This document shows, piece by piece, positions 17,468-27,049 of a DNA stretch of 38,593 nt. Under the pieces are notes generated by a model. It had not been told where the DNA came from. It saw only the letters and a list, made by a program, of their open reading frames with translations, and did not search any database. Positions within the stretch are counted from its first letter, which is position 1. The number at the start of each line of letters is the position of its first letter. The stretch comes from Bacteroidales bacterium (GTDB lineage: Bacteria; Bacteroidota; Bacteroidia; Bacteroidales; P3). Made by a program: the position numbers and the translations under genes. Where the stretch lies: contig JAKSML010000014.1 of NCBI GenBank assembly GCA_024400665.1, forward strand, positions 1-38,593, given 5' to 3'.

Positions 17468-18402
17468 GAAAACACATTATCACTTTCTGTCTCATTCTGA
17501 CAGCAGCAGTCACACTCTGGGCACAAACGCCCACTGTCCGCATCAACATCATGGATATAGCCGAAACCTCCTACACAGCATCATTTCAACAAAATGATTG
17601 CAGTCAGTACTACATCTACTCCGATGTGGTTGGAGGCATGGACATGTGGATTATGATGATGGGCAGCGTCGAAAACATTGTCAGTTCATGGGGTATTGCT
17701 TGTACGTCTGACACTATTCACACTTGGACGGAGATGCAGCCCGGCACTGATTATGTGATTTACGCACTTGCAACAAATGGCAGCACTTCCATTCTTTACA
17801 CAGACACGCTTCGCACACTTTCTGCTGGCGGATCTGGCGAGAGTGTAATCACATTGTCTGTCGAAGACATCACCGACAACAGCGTCAAAACAATCTCCGA
17901 ACCCAACGACCAGACCCTTCTCTTCAAAGACTTCCTCATTGAAAAGGCCTCTTTTGACACATTAGACATCGACACCGTGACCAACTGGCTCAAAGATGAC
18001 CCCTACGTTCATTATGAAACCGACACTTGGACATGGCTTGACCTCAAGCCTGGTACGCCCTACTATCTTTGCGCAATCGGCATGAATGGCGACAGCGTCT
18101 GGGGTGAAATGTCGAAATTAGAATTTAGCACTACTGGCGAACCTGTGTCCATCACACTGAACAGCGACAACAGTATCAAGGTATATCCCAATCCTGCCAG
18201 CAACTACATCAATATTGAAAACCTCTCTGCACAAAGCCACGTGGTGCTGACCGATATGCAGGGGAAACAGATTGAATCTTTCAACACTTCTAATTCCAGT
18301 CTTACTATCAACACCTTGGCTCTATCCCGCGGCAGCTATCTGCTTCAGATATTCAACAATCCTGCCACGGCTCCTATCGTAAAGACCATCATCCTTCAAT
18401 AA
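17464..18402 (+). CDS. Small secreted protein with T9SS type A sorting domain
   Basis: The 312-residue product has a signal peptide (MRKHIITFCLILTAAVTLWAQ). Two fibronectin-III-like beta domains follow; each ends in the pattern W-x-[DE][LM]-[KQ]PGT-x-Y (TWTEMQPGTDYVIYALA near 88-104, TWTWLDLKPGTPYYLCAIG near 190). The last ~75 residues form a T9SS type A C-terminal domain: YPNPASNYINI, VVLTDMQGKQI, LSRGSYLLQIF, ending KTIILQ. It should be exported through T9SS and cleaved or anchored at the surface. Its start overlaps the miaA stop (ATGA), so it is translationally coupled to a tRNA-modification gene, probably by chance of operon layout. Its ligand is unknown. Confidence 0.85.
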   Translation: MRKHIITFCLILTAAVTLWAQTPTVRINIMDIAETSYTASFQQNDCSQYYIYSDVVGGMDMWIMMMGSVENIVSSWGIACTSDTIHTWTEMQPGTDYVIYALATNGSTSILYTDTLRTLSAGGSGESVITLSVEDITDNSVKTISEPNDQTLLFKDFLIEKASFDTLDIDTVTNWLKDDPYVHYETDTWTWLDLKPGTPYYLCAIGMNGDSVWGEMSKLEFSTTGEPVSITLNSDNSIKVYPNPASNYINIENLSAQSHVVLTDMQGKQIESFNTSNSSLTINTLALSRGSYLLQIFNNPATAPIVKTIILQ

Positions 18403-18428
18403 CGTCTGAAAAGATTATTTGATAGACG

Positions 18429-18463
18429 AAAAGAGAGTCCCATACAGCATGGGACTCTCTTTT
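18429..18463. terminator. Bidirectional intrinsic terminator
   Basis: Perfect 15-bp arms (AAAAGAGAGTCCCAT / ATGGGACTCTCTTTT) enclose a 5-nt loop, flanked by T-tracts on both strands. It lies between the convergent ends of the 17464 gene (plus) and nagB (minus). Confidence 0.92.
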
Positions 18464-18478
18464 TATAATCTCACCAAC

Positions 18479-19300
18479 CTATTCAAAAAGGTTGATATAA
18501 CGTTCGATAGTGCCTTCGAGGCGCTGCTTATCCTTGAAATAATCGTAGGTGCTAATCTGGAGCTCTTCGCAAGCCTCTTCATCGCAAACAACAGTGCCGT
18601 GCTGGTGCATCTGAAGCATGCTTGACGTCCACATGTGGCTGACACCGCATTCAATCATGTGATGGAGTGCACGGGCCTTCTTAGGACCATTGCAGAGGAT
18701 GAGAACCTCGCGGGCATCCATAACGGTGCCGACACCCACGGTGAGAGCCTGCTTGGGAACCTTGGTTTCATCGTTGTCGAAGAAACGGCAGTTGGCCTGG
18801 ATGGTGTTGGTGGTAAGGGTCTTGATGCGCGTTCTGGAAGAAAGGCTGCTACCCGGCTCGTTGAAAGCGATGTGACCGTCAGGGCCGATACCGCCCATAA
18901 AGAGGTCCACGCCACCAGCCTGAGCAATCATCTCCTCATAATGGGCACATTCGGCCAAAAGGTCGGGAGCATTGCCATCGAGGATATGGACATTTTCGGG
19001 TTTGATATCGATGTGGTTGAAGAAATTGTTCCACATGAAGCTGTGGTAGCTCTCGGGGTGGTTTACATCGAGGCCGACATACTCGTCCATGTTGAATGTG
19101 ACCACATTTTGGAAACTGATGACACCCTTCTTATTCAATTCAATCAGATGCTTGTAGAGGCCGAGGGGCGAGCTGCCCGTGGGGCAGCCCAAGACGAATG
19201 GCTTCTCGGGTGTCGGTTTAGCATCTAAAATACGTTTGGCCACATAATTGGCAGCCCAAACGGACATTTCGTCATAATCTTTTGCAATAATTACTCTCAT
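18479..19300 (-). CDS. nagB: Glucosamine-6-phosphate deaminase
   Basis: NagB converts glucosamine-6-phosphate to fructose-6-phosphate and ammonia in amino-sugar catabolism. The 273-residue product matches the family's usual length. It has the conserved sugar-phosphate loop LGCPTGSSPLGLY near 38-50, FNMDEYVGL near 69-77 (catalytic Asp), GGIGPDGHIAFNEPGSS with the catalytic His, and TVGVGTVMDAREV. It stands alone, with its own promoter (19399-19430) and a terminator at 18429-18463. No nagA or transporter gene is adjacent. Confidence 0.97.
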   Translation of the reverse strand: MRVIIAKDYDEMSVWAANYVAKRILDAKPTPEKPFVLGCPTGSSPLGLYKHLIELNKKGVISFQNVVTFNMDEYVGLDVNHPESYHSFMWNNFFNHIDIKPENVHILDGNAPDLLAECAHYEEMIAQAGGVDLFMGGIGPDGHIAFNEPGSSLSSRTRIKTLTTNTIQANCRFFDNDETKVPKQALTVGVGTVMDAREVLILCNGPKKARALHHMIECGVSHMWTSSMLQMHQHGTVVCDEEACEELQISTYDYFKDKQRLEGTIERYINLFE

Positions 19301-19398
19301 AGTTGCAATATTTTTAGTAGGTATATATCTCTGTATCTATCTGTAAATCTACATCATATACAACATTTTCATGCCTTTTTAGGCAAAATATCACAATG

Positions 19399-19430
19399 CA
19401 AATATACAAACAATTAAGAAATATTCCAAA
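19399..19430 (-). promoter_or_regulatory. nagB promoter, Bacteroidota type
   Basis: On the minus strand TATATTTG (19399-19406) is a perfect TAnnTTTG -7 box with TTTG (19427-19430) 20 nt upstream. The implied leader is about 90 nt and contains a small hairpin TGCCTAAAAAGGCA (19372-19385). Confidence 0.72.
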
Positions 19431-19474
19431 ATTTTAACACTTAAAAAAGGAAAAAGCAACTAAAAAAGTAAAGC

Positions 19475-19505
19475 AAAGCTCTCGAACAGGGTGTTCGAGA
19501 GCTTT
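19475..19505 (-). terminator. Terminator of the etf operon
   Basis: Perfect 13-bp arms (AAAGCTCTCGAAC / GTTCGAGAGCTTT) enclose a 5-nt loop, 22 bp after the etfA stop. Further along the minus strand comes the T-rich GCTTTACTTTTTTAG. It ends the ridA-acd-etfB-etfA unit. Confidence 0.85.
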
Positions 19506-19527
19506 GATGAGGAATATACAAGGTGTA

Positions 19528-20538
19528 TTATTTCTGCATATTCTTGAGGCGCTCGGTGAGCATGGGGACAATCTTGTGGAGGTCGCCAACGATGCCGAGG
19601 TCGGCAACGCTGAAGATGGGAGCAAACTTGTCTTTGTTGATAGCGATGATGAACTCGCTCTCTTCCATACCTGCGAGATGCTGGATAGCGCCGCTGATGC
19701 CGCAAGCCATATAGAGGCTGGGGCGGACGGTCTTACCAGTCTGACCAACCTGACGGCTCTGCTCCATCACGCCAGCGTCAACCATAGCACGGCTGCTGGA
19801 GACCTCGCCACCGAGCTCCTTAGCGAGAGCTTCAAGTTTGGCGAAACCTTCCTTGTTAGCCACGCCGCGGCCGCCGGAAACGAGGATCTTAGCCTGGCTG
19901 ATGTCGGTGACGACCTTCTCTTCCTTGACGGTCTTGACAACCTTCACACGGGAAATCTTCTTCTCATCGAAGTTGATAGCATAGTCAACGACCTCGCCTT
20001 TGCGGCTTGCATCGGGGGTGAGCTTCTGCATGACGCCGGGGCGAACGGTGGACATCTGCGGGCGGTTATTCTTACAAAGAATGGTAGCCATCAGGTTGCC
20101 GCCGAAAGCGGGACGGGTCATACGGAACTCGTGAGCCTCGTCATCGCTGATTTCGAGCTTGGTAGCATCAGCGGTAAGACCGGTGATGTTACGAGCGGAA
20201 ACGCGGGGACCGAGGTCGCGGCCGATGGTAGTTGCGCCGATGAGGAGGATGCTGGGCTTCTGCTCCTGGATAATCTGGGTGATAGCCTCGGTGTAAGGTT
20301 CGGTGAGGTAGGTCTCGAGAAGAGGATGATCGACCACGAGGACCTTGTCAGCGCCGGAAGCGATGAGGGTCTGAGCCTGATCCTTGATGCCCTTGCCGAG
20401 GAAGATAGCGACAACCTTCTCATTGTTGGCGTCAGCCAGCTCACGGGCTTTACCTAACAGCTCAAGAGCTACATTCTGGATTTTGCCGTCGCGCTGCTCG
20501 GCAAATACATATACGTCTTTATAATCTGCTAAATTCAT
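19528..20538 (-). CDS. etfA: Electron transfer flavoprotein, alpha subunit
   Basis: EtfA binds FAD and passes electrons between acyl-CoA dehydrogenases and the quinone pool or, in bifurcating systems, NADH and ferredoxin. The 336-residue product has the N-terminal ETF domain (MNLADYKDVYVFAEQRDGK), GATTIGRDLGPRVSARN, and the FAD-binding motif SGAIQH at 282-287 with the following IIAINKD. It lies 5 bp after etfB. Whether the complex is bifurcating cannot be decided here; the adjacent acyl-CoA dehydrogenase makes a butyryl-CoA-dehydrogenase/Etf complex plausible. Confidence 0.96.
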   Translation of the reverse strand: MNLADYKDVYVFAEQRDGKIQNVALELLGKARELADANNEKVVAIFLGKGIKDQAQTLIASGADKVLVVDHPLLETYLTEPYTEAITQIIQEQKPSILLIGATTIGRDLGPRVSARNITGLTADATKLEISDDEAHEFRMTRPAFGGNLMATILCKNNRPQMSTVRPGVMQKLTPDASRKGEVVDYAINFDEKKISRVKVVKTVKEEKVVTDISQAKILVSGGRGVANKEGFAKLEALAKELGGEVSSSRAMVDAGVMEQSRQVGQTGKTVRPSLYMACGISGAIQHLAGMEESEFIIAINKDKFAPIFSVADLGIVGDLHKIVPMLTERLKNMQK

Positions 20539-20543
20539 GGCTA

Positions 20544-21329
20544 TTAGATAATATGTTTTTCTTTCAGTTTATTAACGATGAGTTCGACGGCCTCCTCGGG
20601 AGTGACCTCGAAAGTCTCGCCAGCGGGCTTAAGCTGCTTGGGGAAAGACTTGAAGACGCTGGTGGGAGAGCCAGCCTTGCCGATGCGGTCCTCGGGGACA
20701 TTGATGCGGTCTGCGCCCCAAACCTCGACCTCTTTGTCGAAGGCGGTCATAATGCCGTTGACGGTCATGTAGCGGGGCTGGACAGCGCTTGCGAGAGCGG
20801 TGACCACGCAGGGAGCCTGCATCTGGAGGATCTGGTAGCCGTCCTCCATCTGCTTGCGGACGGTGAAGGTCTTGGTGGCCTCATCGTACTGGAGGTCTTC
20901 CATATAGGAAACCTGGGGGAGGTCGAGGTGCTCAGCAATCTGAGGACCGACCTGGGCGGTATCGCCATCGATAGCCTGACGGCCGGTGATGACGAGGTCA
21001 AAATCCATGGTGCGGAGGGCGCCAGCGAGAGCGCTGGAGGTTGCCAGGGTATCTGCGCCGCCGAGCTTGCGGTCGGTGAGCAGGATGGCGCGATCCACGC
21101 CCATAGCGAGAGCCTCGCGGAGGATGGCCTCGGCCTGGGGAAGACCCATGGTGATGACGGTGACGTGAGCGCCGTACTTGTCTTTGAGCTGGAGAGCGAA
21201 CTCAAGGCCGCCCTTATCGTCGGGGTTCATGATGCTAGGAACGCCCTCGCGAATGAGCGTGCCGGTCTGGGGGTTGATCTTCACCTCGGTAGTATCCGGC
21301 ACTTGCTTTATGCAAACTACAATTTTCAT
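20544..21329 (-). CDS. etfB: Electron transfer flavoprotein, beta subunit
   Basis: The 261-residue product begins MKIVVCIKQVPDTTEVKIN. It has the family's conserved GLEFALQLKD and VDRAILLTDRKLGGADTLATS, plus the GRQAIDGDTAQVGPQ signature; these form the nucleotide-binding site (AMP or a second FAD). It is the partner of etfA, with which it forms a heterodimer. Its leader (21330-21392) contains CTAGAAGTT word-repeats. Confidence 0.96.
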   Translation of the reverse strand: MKIVVCIKQVPDTTEVKINPQTGTLIREGVPSIMNPDDKGGLEFALQLKDKYGAHVTVITMGLPQAEAILREALAMGVDRAILLTDRKLGGADTLATSSALAGALRTMDFDLVITGRQAIDGDTAQVGPQIAEHLDLPQVSYMEDLQYDEATKTFTVRKQMEDGYQILQMQAPCVVTALASAVQPRYMTVNGIMTAFDKEVEVWGADRINVPEDRIGKAGSPTSVFKSFPKQLKPAGETFEVTPEEAVELIVNKLKEKHII

Positions 21330-21349
21330 GTTTTCTGTTTGATTTTTCT

Positions 21350-21390
21350 CTAGAAATTCTAAAAGGGCTAGAAGTTCTAGAAGTTCTAGA
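21350..21390. repeat. CTAGAAGTT word-repeat in the etfB leader
   Basis: Words CTAGAAATTCT (21350-21360) and CTAGAAGTTCTAGAAGTT (21368-21385), followed by CTAGA, fill most of the 63-bp gap. CTAGAAGTTCTAG is itself partly palindromic, so several hairpins are possible. Confidence 0.65.
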
Positions 21391-21392
21391 TT

Positions 21393-22532
<1,140 letters not shown>

Positions 22533-22621
22533 TATGCTTTGCAATTTTAAGTGTTAAGTGTCGAATGCTAAACGAGCGTCTCGCGCTGCGGCCTACCATT
22601 CAACAGCTAAAAATTACCATT

Positions 22622-22996
22622 TTATTTCACGGCGATAGTCTCAATCTCAACGAGGGCGCCAAGGGGCAGAGCCTGCACGGCGAAGGCGGCGCGGGCGGGG
22701 CACTCGGTGGGATAATATTTGGCATAGACCTCGTTCATGGGCTTGAAATAGTCCATGCTGGCGAGGAGGCAGGTCGATTTGACCACGTCCTGGAAGGAGA
22801 ATCCGGCCTCGTCGAGGATAGCCTTGATGTTCTGCATAACCTGCTCGGTCTGCTCAGTGATGCCCTCGGGAATCTTGCCCGTAGCGGGGTTGATAGGCAC
22901 CTGACCAGAGATGTACAGCGTGTTGCCTGCCAGGACTGCCTGGCTGTAAGGACCGATAGCTGCGGGAGCCTTGGGGGTGTTGATGATTTTCTTCAT
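22622..22996 (-). CDS. ridA: RidA/YjgF-family 2-iminobutanoate/2-iminopropanoate deaminase
   Basis: RidA hydrolyses reactive enamine/imine intermediates made by PLP enzymes. The 124-residue product has the family hallmarks PAAIGPYSQAV, LYISGQVPINPATG, CLLASMDYFKPMNEVYAKYY, and the substrate-binding Arg in CPARAAFAV, ending VEIETIAV. It is the first gene of the unit ridA-acd-etfB-etfA, followed by an 89-bp gap with a two-copy TTAAGTG word (22547-22560). Confidence 0.95.
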   Translation of the reverse strand: MKKIINTPKAPAAIGPYSQAVLAGNTLYISGQVPINPATGKIPEGITEQTEQVMQNIKAILDEAGFSFQDVVKSTCLLASMDYFKPMNEVYAKYYPTECPARAAFAVQALPLGALVEIETIAVK

Positions 22997-23042
22997 AACG
23001 AGATGAAATTATTAAGTTATTATTTTATTATATTTGAAAGTG

Positions 23043-23050
23043 CAAAGATA
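23043..23050 (-). promoter_or_regulatory. -7 box of the ridA-acd-etfBA operon
   Basis: On the minus strand TATCTTTG is a perfect TAnnTTTG match about 47 nt before the ridA start codon; the -33 region is poor. A plus-strand TATATTTG (23029-23036) faces it 6 bp away, but no plus-strand gene follows closely. Confidence 0.6.
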
Positions 23051-23274
23051 CGATTTTTTTTTGACATAATGGCATTCTTTCCGAAAAAAAATTACTACCC
23101 GCTAACTATCAGCCACTAACGGATATCGCTAACGACGATAGCCTCAGTCAAATTATCGATAGGCATGGCTGTCCCAAGCCCAATTCCGCGCTCTTTGCTC
23201 AGCTCCCTGCTGTTCAAAAAAGGGCTTCCCTCCCCCAGCACAGCCTCCGCCCAAGATGAGGTGTAGCTTCGTTC

Positions 23275-23363
23275 TGCATTGCTACTGCATTGCTACTGCA
23301 TTGCTACTGATATGCTATGGCAAAGCAATGTGGTAGCTATGCAGACCGAATGCAGTAGCAATG
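23275..23363. repeat. 11-bp tandem repeat with inverted partner
   Basis: Three copies of TGCATTGCTAC stand in tandem at 23275-23307. A 14-bp inverted copy (ATGCAGTAGCAATG) lies at 23350-23363 and can pair perfectly with either of two registers in the array (23277-23290 or 23288-23301). A degenerate copy, AGCAATGTGGTAGC, lies between. The product would be a slipping hairpin. Confidence 0.75.
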
Positions 23364-23567
23364 TACAGCGAAGGTAAGCCGAATTTAAGGCGGTGCATAG
23401 CATGGTGTCGGGGGGTGAGGAATCGAAGCTGACGGACGAGACGAAGGGGGTGTCACGCTTGATTTTTTCAGGGGCATTTTTACGTCATTATTGGGGAAAT
23501 GTTAAAAAATCAGGCATCAAATAGTTAAATAATCATAAATATTAGGGGGTCTGGGTAAAAAAAACGG

Positions 23568-23575
23568 TACTTTTG
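23568..23575 (+). promoter_or_regulatory. Candidate -7 box for the T9SS triplet
   Basis: TACTTTTG matches TAnnTTTG perfectly, about 125 nt before the first of the three tandem genes. No clear TTTG is found at -33. The second and third genes have only a 51-bp spacer each, without a -7 box, so they probably depend on this promoter. Confidence 0.5.
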
Positions 23576-23699
23576 ACTCTATATAGGTAAGATTATGAAT
23601 TGCGAATTGTGAGACGCGAAATAATTGATGCAATTAATAAAAATAATACTATCGCACAATAACAAAAAAAAATCATCGTTATATAGATAACTTGCGGCT

Positions 23700-26600
23700 A
23701 TGACGAAGAAGATAGAGATACTGCTGGTTTTGCTGGCACTGATGACAGGCCTACAGGCACAGAACGACACGGTGAACGGATATGTCTGCTCACACGGGGT
23801 GGATACGGCTATGTGGATTACGTTCGACAATCCAGTCACAATCAATACCCAAAGCAACTTTGATTGGAACGACCCAATCGCTATCGGCTTCGACCTCCTA
23901 TACTTCGGCCAGGCCAGAAGGTGGGTGAAGCTTTCCCGCCATGGCACTGTGACTTTCGAGCACGAATCTCCATCGAGCTATAACCATTATATGCTATGGC
24001 CCAACACGCTCTTTCCCTTTGGCATCCTGATGGACTGGCACGCTGCCGCCTCCTACTGGAAATACCAAACCTTCGGCACGCCTGGCAACAGGGTTCTGGT
24101 CTTCGAGTATTGCGGAATTATTCATAGCGACGGCAGTGTGATAATATGCACCTACCAGATTCATCTGCGCGAGGCCGACAACAGCATTCATTTCGTGTAT
24201 AAGCAGTCGGCTCCTGGAGCTTTTTCCAGAATCCTCATGACAGAATCAGGAGAGGCTATCTCTATAGCAAACCACCATGGCGTAGGGTATTTCTGGCGGA
24301 ATGACGACCAGCCCTGGCCTGGGGATGGCCACTACTACTCCTTTGTGCCCCAGCCATGCCTGCCGCGCGTGAACGCCAATATCCGTTACAACAGTCCCAC
24401 CTCTGTCACGCTCTTTTTGCAGCCAATCAATTCTCAGACCGTTGCCAACCAGATTGAGTACGGTCCCACAGGCTTCATCCGAGGAACGGGGACCCACATC
24501 AGCACCACGCTGAACAAGATAGACATCGACGACTTCAACTCCGAGGAGGGCTTCGACTTCTACATCACGCCACTCTGCGCCGACAGTTCGAAGGGCATCA
24601 CAAAGGTGATACGGCATAGGGCCTCATGCAGCCTCACGGACGCCACTTCCAACCTGATAAACTATTGGGACTTGCAGCAGACCGATGTGACCTGCAGCTT
24701 TGGATCATTATCGACATCAGGCACGAGCATAGGCATCATCGACTATGGAGACAGCAGCCAAGAGTCGCGCCACACCGTCCATTCCGACACGTCCGAGACC
24801 GACCCATACACCTTGGGCGAGCTGCACACCGTCCCCGAAGGGCACTGCTATTCCGTGCGCCTCGGCAACATGCTCTCTGGTGGCGAAAGAGAGCGCATCA
24901 CCTACCACCTGCACGTCGATACCAACAGCTACGACTTGCTCCTGCTGCGCTACGCCATCGTAGAAGAAGACCCCAACCATCCCGCCACCCTCCAGCTATT
25001 CTTCACCTTCGGCATCTACGACACTAACGGCGGCGCCTTCAACGCTTGCTACTATGCCAACTTCGTAGCAGGCGACTTCTCGGGATGGAACAGGTCTTAC
25101 AATGGAAACACGCGATTAGTGTGGCACAACTGGCAGATTATGGGCGTCGATCTCAGCCCCTTGCACGGCATGGACATAAACGTTGCCTTGGACAATGCCG
25201 ACTGCGCTGCTGGCGGACATTTCGGCTACAGCTACTTCACCCTCGAAAGCGCCACAAAACACATCAGGGCAGACTATTGCGGAGCCACTGACACCAATAT
25301 TCTCCGCGCCCCCAAAGGCTTCACCTACAGATGGTACCGCGACGGCGACAGCAGAACGACCCTCAGCACAGCCGACTCGCTCGTCGTCACCGACGGAGAT
25401 CGTTACTTCTGCGAAGCCACCTACCTTCTGCGAAACACTTCGTGCCACATCCTCCTCTCCTCCTACGGAGGCTCGCGCTACCCTGTGGCGGACTTCGACT
25501 TCGAGCCACAGAACGTCTGTGGAAACGTGTGCCAGCTCATCAACCGCAGCCTTGTGGCTCGCGACAGCCTCCGCACCCAGATCACCTCAACGCCATGCAA
25601 CAGCTACCTCTGGCGCTTCGACGACGGCACCACATCCTCCCTCATCAGCCCCACCCACCGCTTCACCCCCGGCACCCACGCTGTCACCCTCTACGCCATG
25701 CTTGCTGACGGGCAATGTATAGACTCTGTGACGAAGTCCATAGATATTGTGACCGTTGCCGATACCTCCATCAGCATGCAGACCTGCTCGTCCGACACGC
25801 TCTTCTTCGGCGATTCCGCCTACACCGTCACAGGCGACTACATCTGCCCAAGCACAGAAAACGGCTGCACCCTCTTCACCCACCTACACCTCACTGTGCT
25901 GCCAGACTACCACTTCCACCATGCCGACACCTTTCAAAACGGACAGTCCTACACTTGGAGAGGCAGCACTTACCGACGCCCCGGCCTCTACCAAAACCGT
26001 TTCGCCACTACGGCAGGCTGCGACAGCATCTACGCCCTCAGCCTCAGCTGCATAGAACAGCACGACACCCTCGTCTGCCAAGACGACCTCCCCCTCTATT
26101 GGCATGGACGCCACTTCGACACCGAAGGCACCGACACCCTCGTCTTTCCCATTCACGCGGGAGCCGACAGCATCGTCCTCATCACCCTCCGCACAAGGAA
26201 GCACCCAGATTATGCCACATCCTCACTGCTCCACTGCGACGGCGTTCCCTACTATTCCATCGCCATCCCCGACTCCATGATCTACACCTTCCGCACTGAC
26301 CCCCTCGACCCGCAGATCGACTCACTCAGCCGCATCATACCCTCCATGCCCACCCTCCTCATCATCCAGTCGAACTATCCCAGCGAACCCACGTGTCCCT
26401 CCTCCGACACCCTCATACTTGAGCCTCTGCGACCTCTGGTGGCACATCTCGAAGTGCAGCCAAAATGGATTGATGAGAGCGAGTCCGACATCACAGCCAC
26501 CGACCGAAGCAAGGGCAACCTCTGGAGAGAGTGGTACATCAACAACGAGCTGCAAGAGAGCCAAGAGTCCTCCATCAGATATCGCTCTGACCTCCAGGGC

Positions 26601-26951
26601 GACAGCGTGACCATCATGCTGGTCATAGGCATCGATGAATGCACCGACACCGCATACACCACCATCTATATCCGTCACCAAGACCTCCTCTGGTTTCCCA
26701 ACGTCTTCACCCCCGACCTCCTCACCAACAACCTATTCCGCGCCTACGGCATCAACATCCGCGACTACGACCTGCAGATCTTCACCCGCTGGGGCGAGCG
26801 CATCTTCCGCACCCACGACATGGCAGAAGGCTGGGACGGCACCGCCCGCGGCATCCGTCTCCCCCAAGGCACCTACGCCTACGTCTGCACCTATACCACC
26901 CCCACCGACGAGAAGAAAAGGATGTATGGCACAGTCACCCTCATACGTTGA
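23700..26951 (+). CDS. Multidomain secreted protein with T9SS type B sorting domain, paralog 1 of 3
   Basis: The 1083-residue product has a signal peptide of ~21 residues (MTKKIEILLVLLALMTGLQA). By eye the domains are: a beta-rich N-terminal domain (about 22-215, with NDTVNGYVCSHGVD and FGTPGNRVLVFEY); an FN3-like domain (218-305); a jelly-roll-like domain (315-520, with WDLQQTDVTC and FGYSYFTLES); and an Ig-like domain (525-585, YRWYRDGD...YFCEATY). After these come a PKD-like domain (592-690, YLWRFDDGTTSS...HRFTPGTHAVTLYA) and Cys-containing adhesin-type modules (690-880, GCDSIYALSLS). The C-terminus is a CHU_C/type B sorting domain (998-1083, WFPNVFTPDLLTNNLF...IFTRWGERIF...GWDG). It should be surface-exposed or secreted through T9SS. 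The ligand is unknown. Residues about 683-869 are coded by DNA private to this copy. Confidence 0.88.
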   Translation: MTKKIEILLVLLALMTGLQAQNDTVNGYVCSHGVDTAMWITFDNPVTINTQSNFDWNDPIAIGFDLLYFGQARRWVKLSRHGTVTFEHESPSSYNHYMLWPNTLFPFGILMDWHAAASYWKYQTFGTPGNRVLVFEYCGIIHSDGSVIICTYQIHLREADNSIHFVYKQSAPGAFSRILMTESGEAISIANHHGVGYFWRNDDQPWPGDGHYYSFVPQPCLPRVNANIRYNSPTSVTLFLQPINSQTVANQIEYGPTGFIRGTGTHISTTLNKIDIDDFNSEEGFDFYITPLCADSSKGITKVIRHRASCSLTDATSNLINYWDLQQTDVTCSFGSLSTSGTSIGIIDYGDSSQESRHTVHSDTSETDPYTLGELHTVPEGHCYSVRLGNMLSGGERERITYHLHVDTNSYDLLLLRYAIVEEDPNHPATLQLFFTFGIYDTNGGAFNACYYANFVAGDFSGWNRSYNGNTRLVWHNWQIMGVDLSPLHGMDINVALDNADCAAGGHFGYSYFTLESATKHIRADYCGATDTNILRAPKGFTYRWYRDGDSRTTLSTADSLVVTDGDRYFCEATYLLRNTSCHILLSSYGGSRYPVADFDFEPQNVCGNVCQLINRSLVARDSLRTQITSTPCNSYLWRFDDGTTSSLISPTHRFTPGTHAVTLYAMLADGQCIDSVTKSIDIVTVADTSISMQTCSSDTLFFGDSAYTVTGDYICPSTENGCTLFTHLHLTVLPDYHFHHADTFQNGQSYTWRGSTYRRPGLYQNRFATTAGCDSIYALSLSCIEQHDTLVCQDDLPLYWHGRHFDTEGTDTLVFPIHAGADSIVLITLRTRKHPDYATSSLLHCDGVPYYSIAIPDSMIYTFRTDPLDPQIDSLSRIIPSMPTLLIIQSNYPSEPTCPSSDTLILEPLRPLVAHLEVQPKWIDESESDITATDRSKGNLWREWYINNELQESQESSIRYRSDLQGDSVTIMLVIGIDECTDTAYTTIYIRHQDLLWFPNVFTPDLLTNNLFRAYGINIRDYDLQIFTRWGERIFRTHDMAEGWDGTARGIRLPQGTYAYVCTYTTPTDEKKRMYGTVTLIR
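25359..25445 (+). repeat. 87-bp identity block, paralog 1 = paralog 3
   Basis: Identical to 31941-32027. Paralog 2 differs here (it reads GTGTCCGATGCAGCAACA where the others read GTCACCGACGGAGATCGT). The block codes for the end of the Ig-like domain. Confidence 0.85.
25448..25744 (+). repeat. 297-bp identity block, paralog 1 = paralog 2
   Basis: Identical to 28733-29029 at every base, silent sites included. Paralog 3 differs at many positions over the same stretch (for example VPQNACGN for EPQNVCGN). It covers the PKD-like domain. Confidence 0.88.
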
Positions 26952-27049
26952 TACTTGATTAGTCAAGAACAGAAAGGGCACCAGCACAGAGTTTAAACGA
27001 CCATGATAAAAAAAACGCACATACTATTCATTCTGTTAGTCTTGGCAGC
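26306..27049 (+). repeat. 744-bp identity block across gene end, spacer and next gene start (copy 1)
   Basis: Identical to 29591-30334 (offset 3285). It covers the last ~215 codons of paralog 1 including the sorting domain, the whole 51-bp spacer, and the first 47 bp of paralog 2 (signal peptide). The first mismatches are at 26305 (T versus A) and 27050 (A versus G). Confidence 0.9.

Larger units (their letters stand above)
23051..23699. other. Long non-coding stretch upstream of the T9SS protein triplet
   Basis: I find no gene in this ~650 bp. The first half holds a repeat structure (23275-23363). The second half (about 23460-23699) is AT-rich with A/T runs. A plus-strand -7 box lies at 23568-23575, followed by a ~120-nt leader. 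Confidence 0.6.

Noticed and set aside
23029-23036. Plus-strand TATATTTG as a promoter for an RNA or small gene
   Set aside because: No gene or clear RNA structure starts within the next 200 bp; the match is short and expected by chance in AT-rich DNA.
23275-23307. TGCATTGCTAC repeats as a CRISPR array
   Set aside because: The units are 11 bp and directly abutting, with no spacers.
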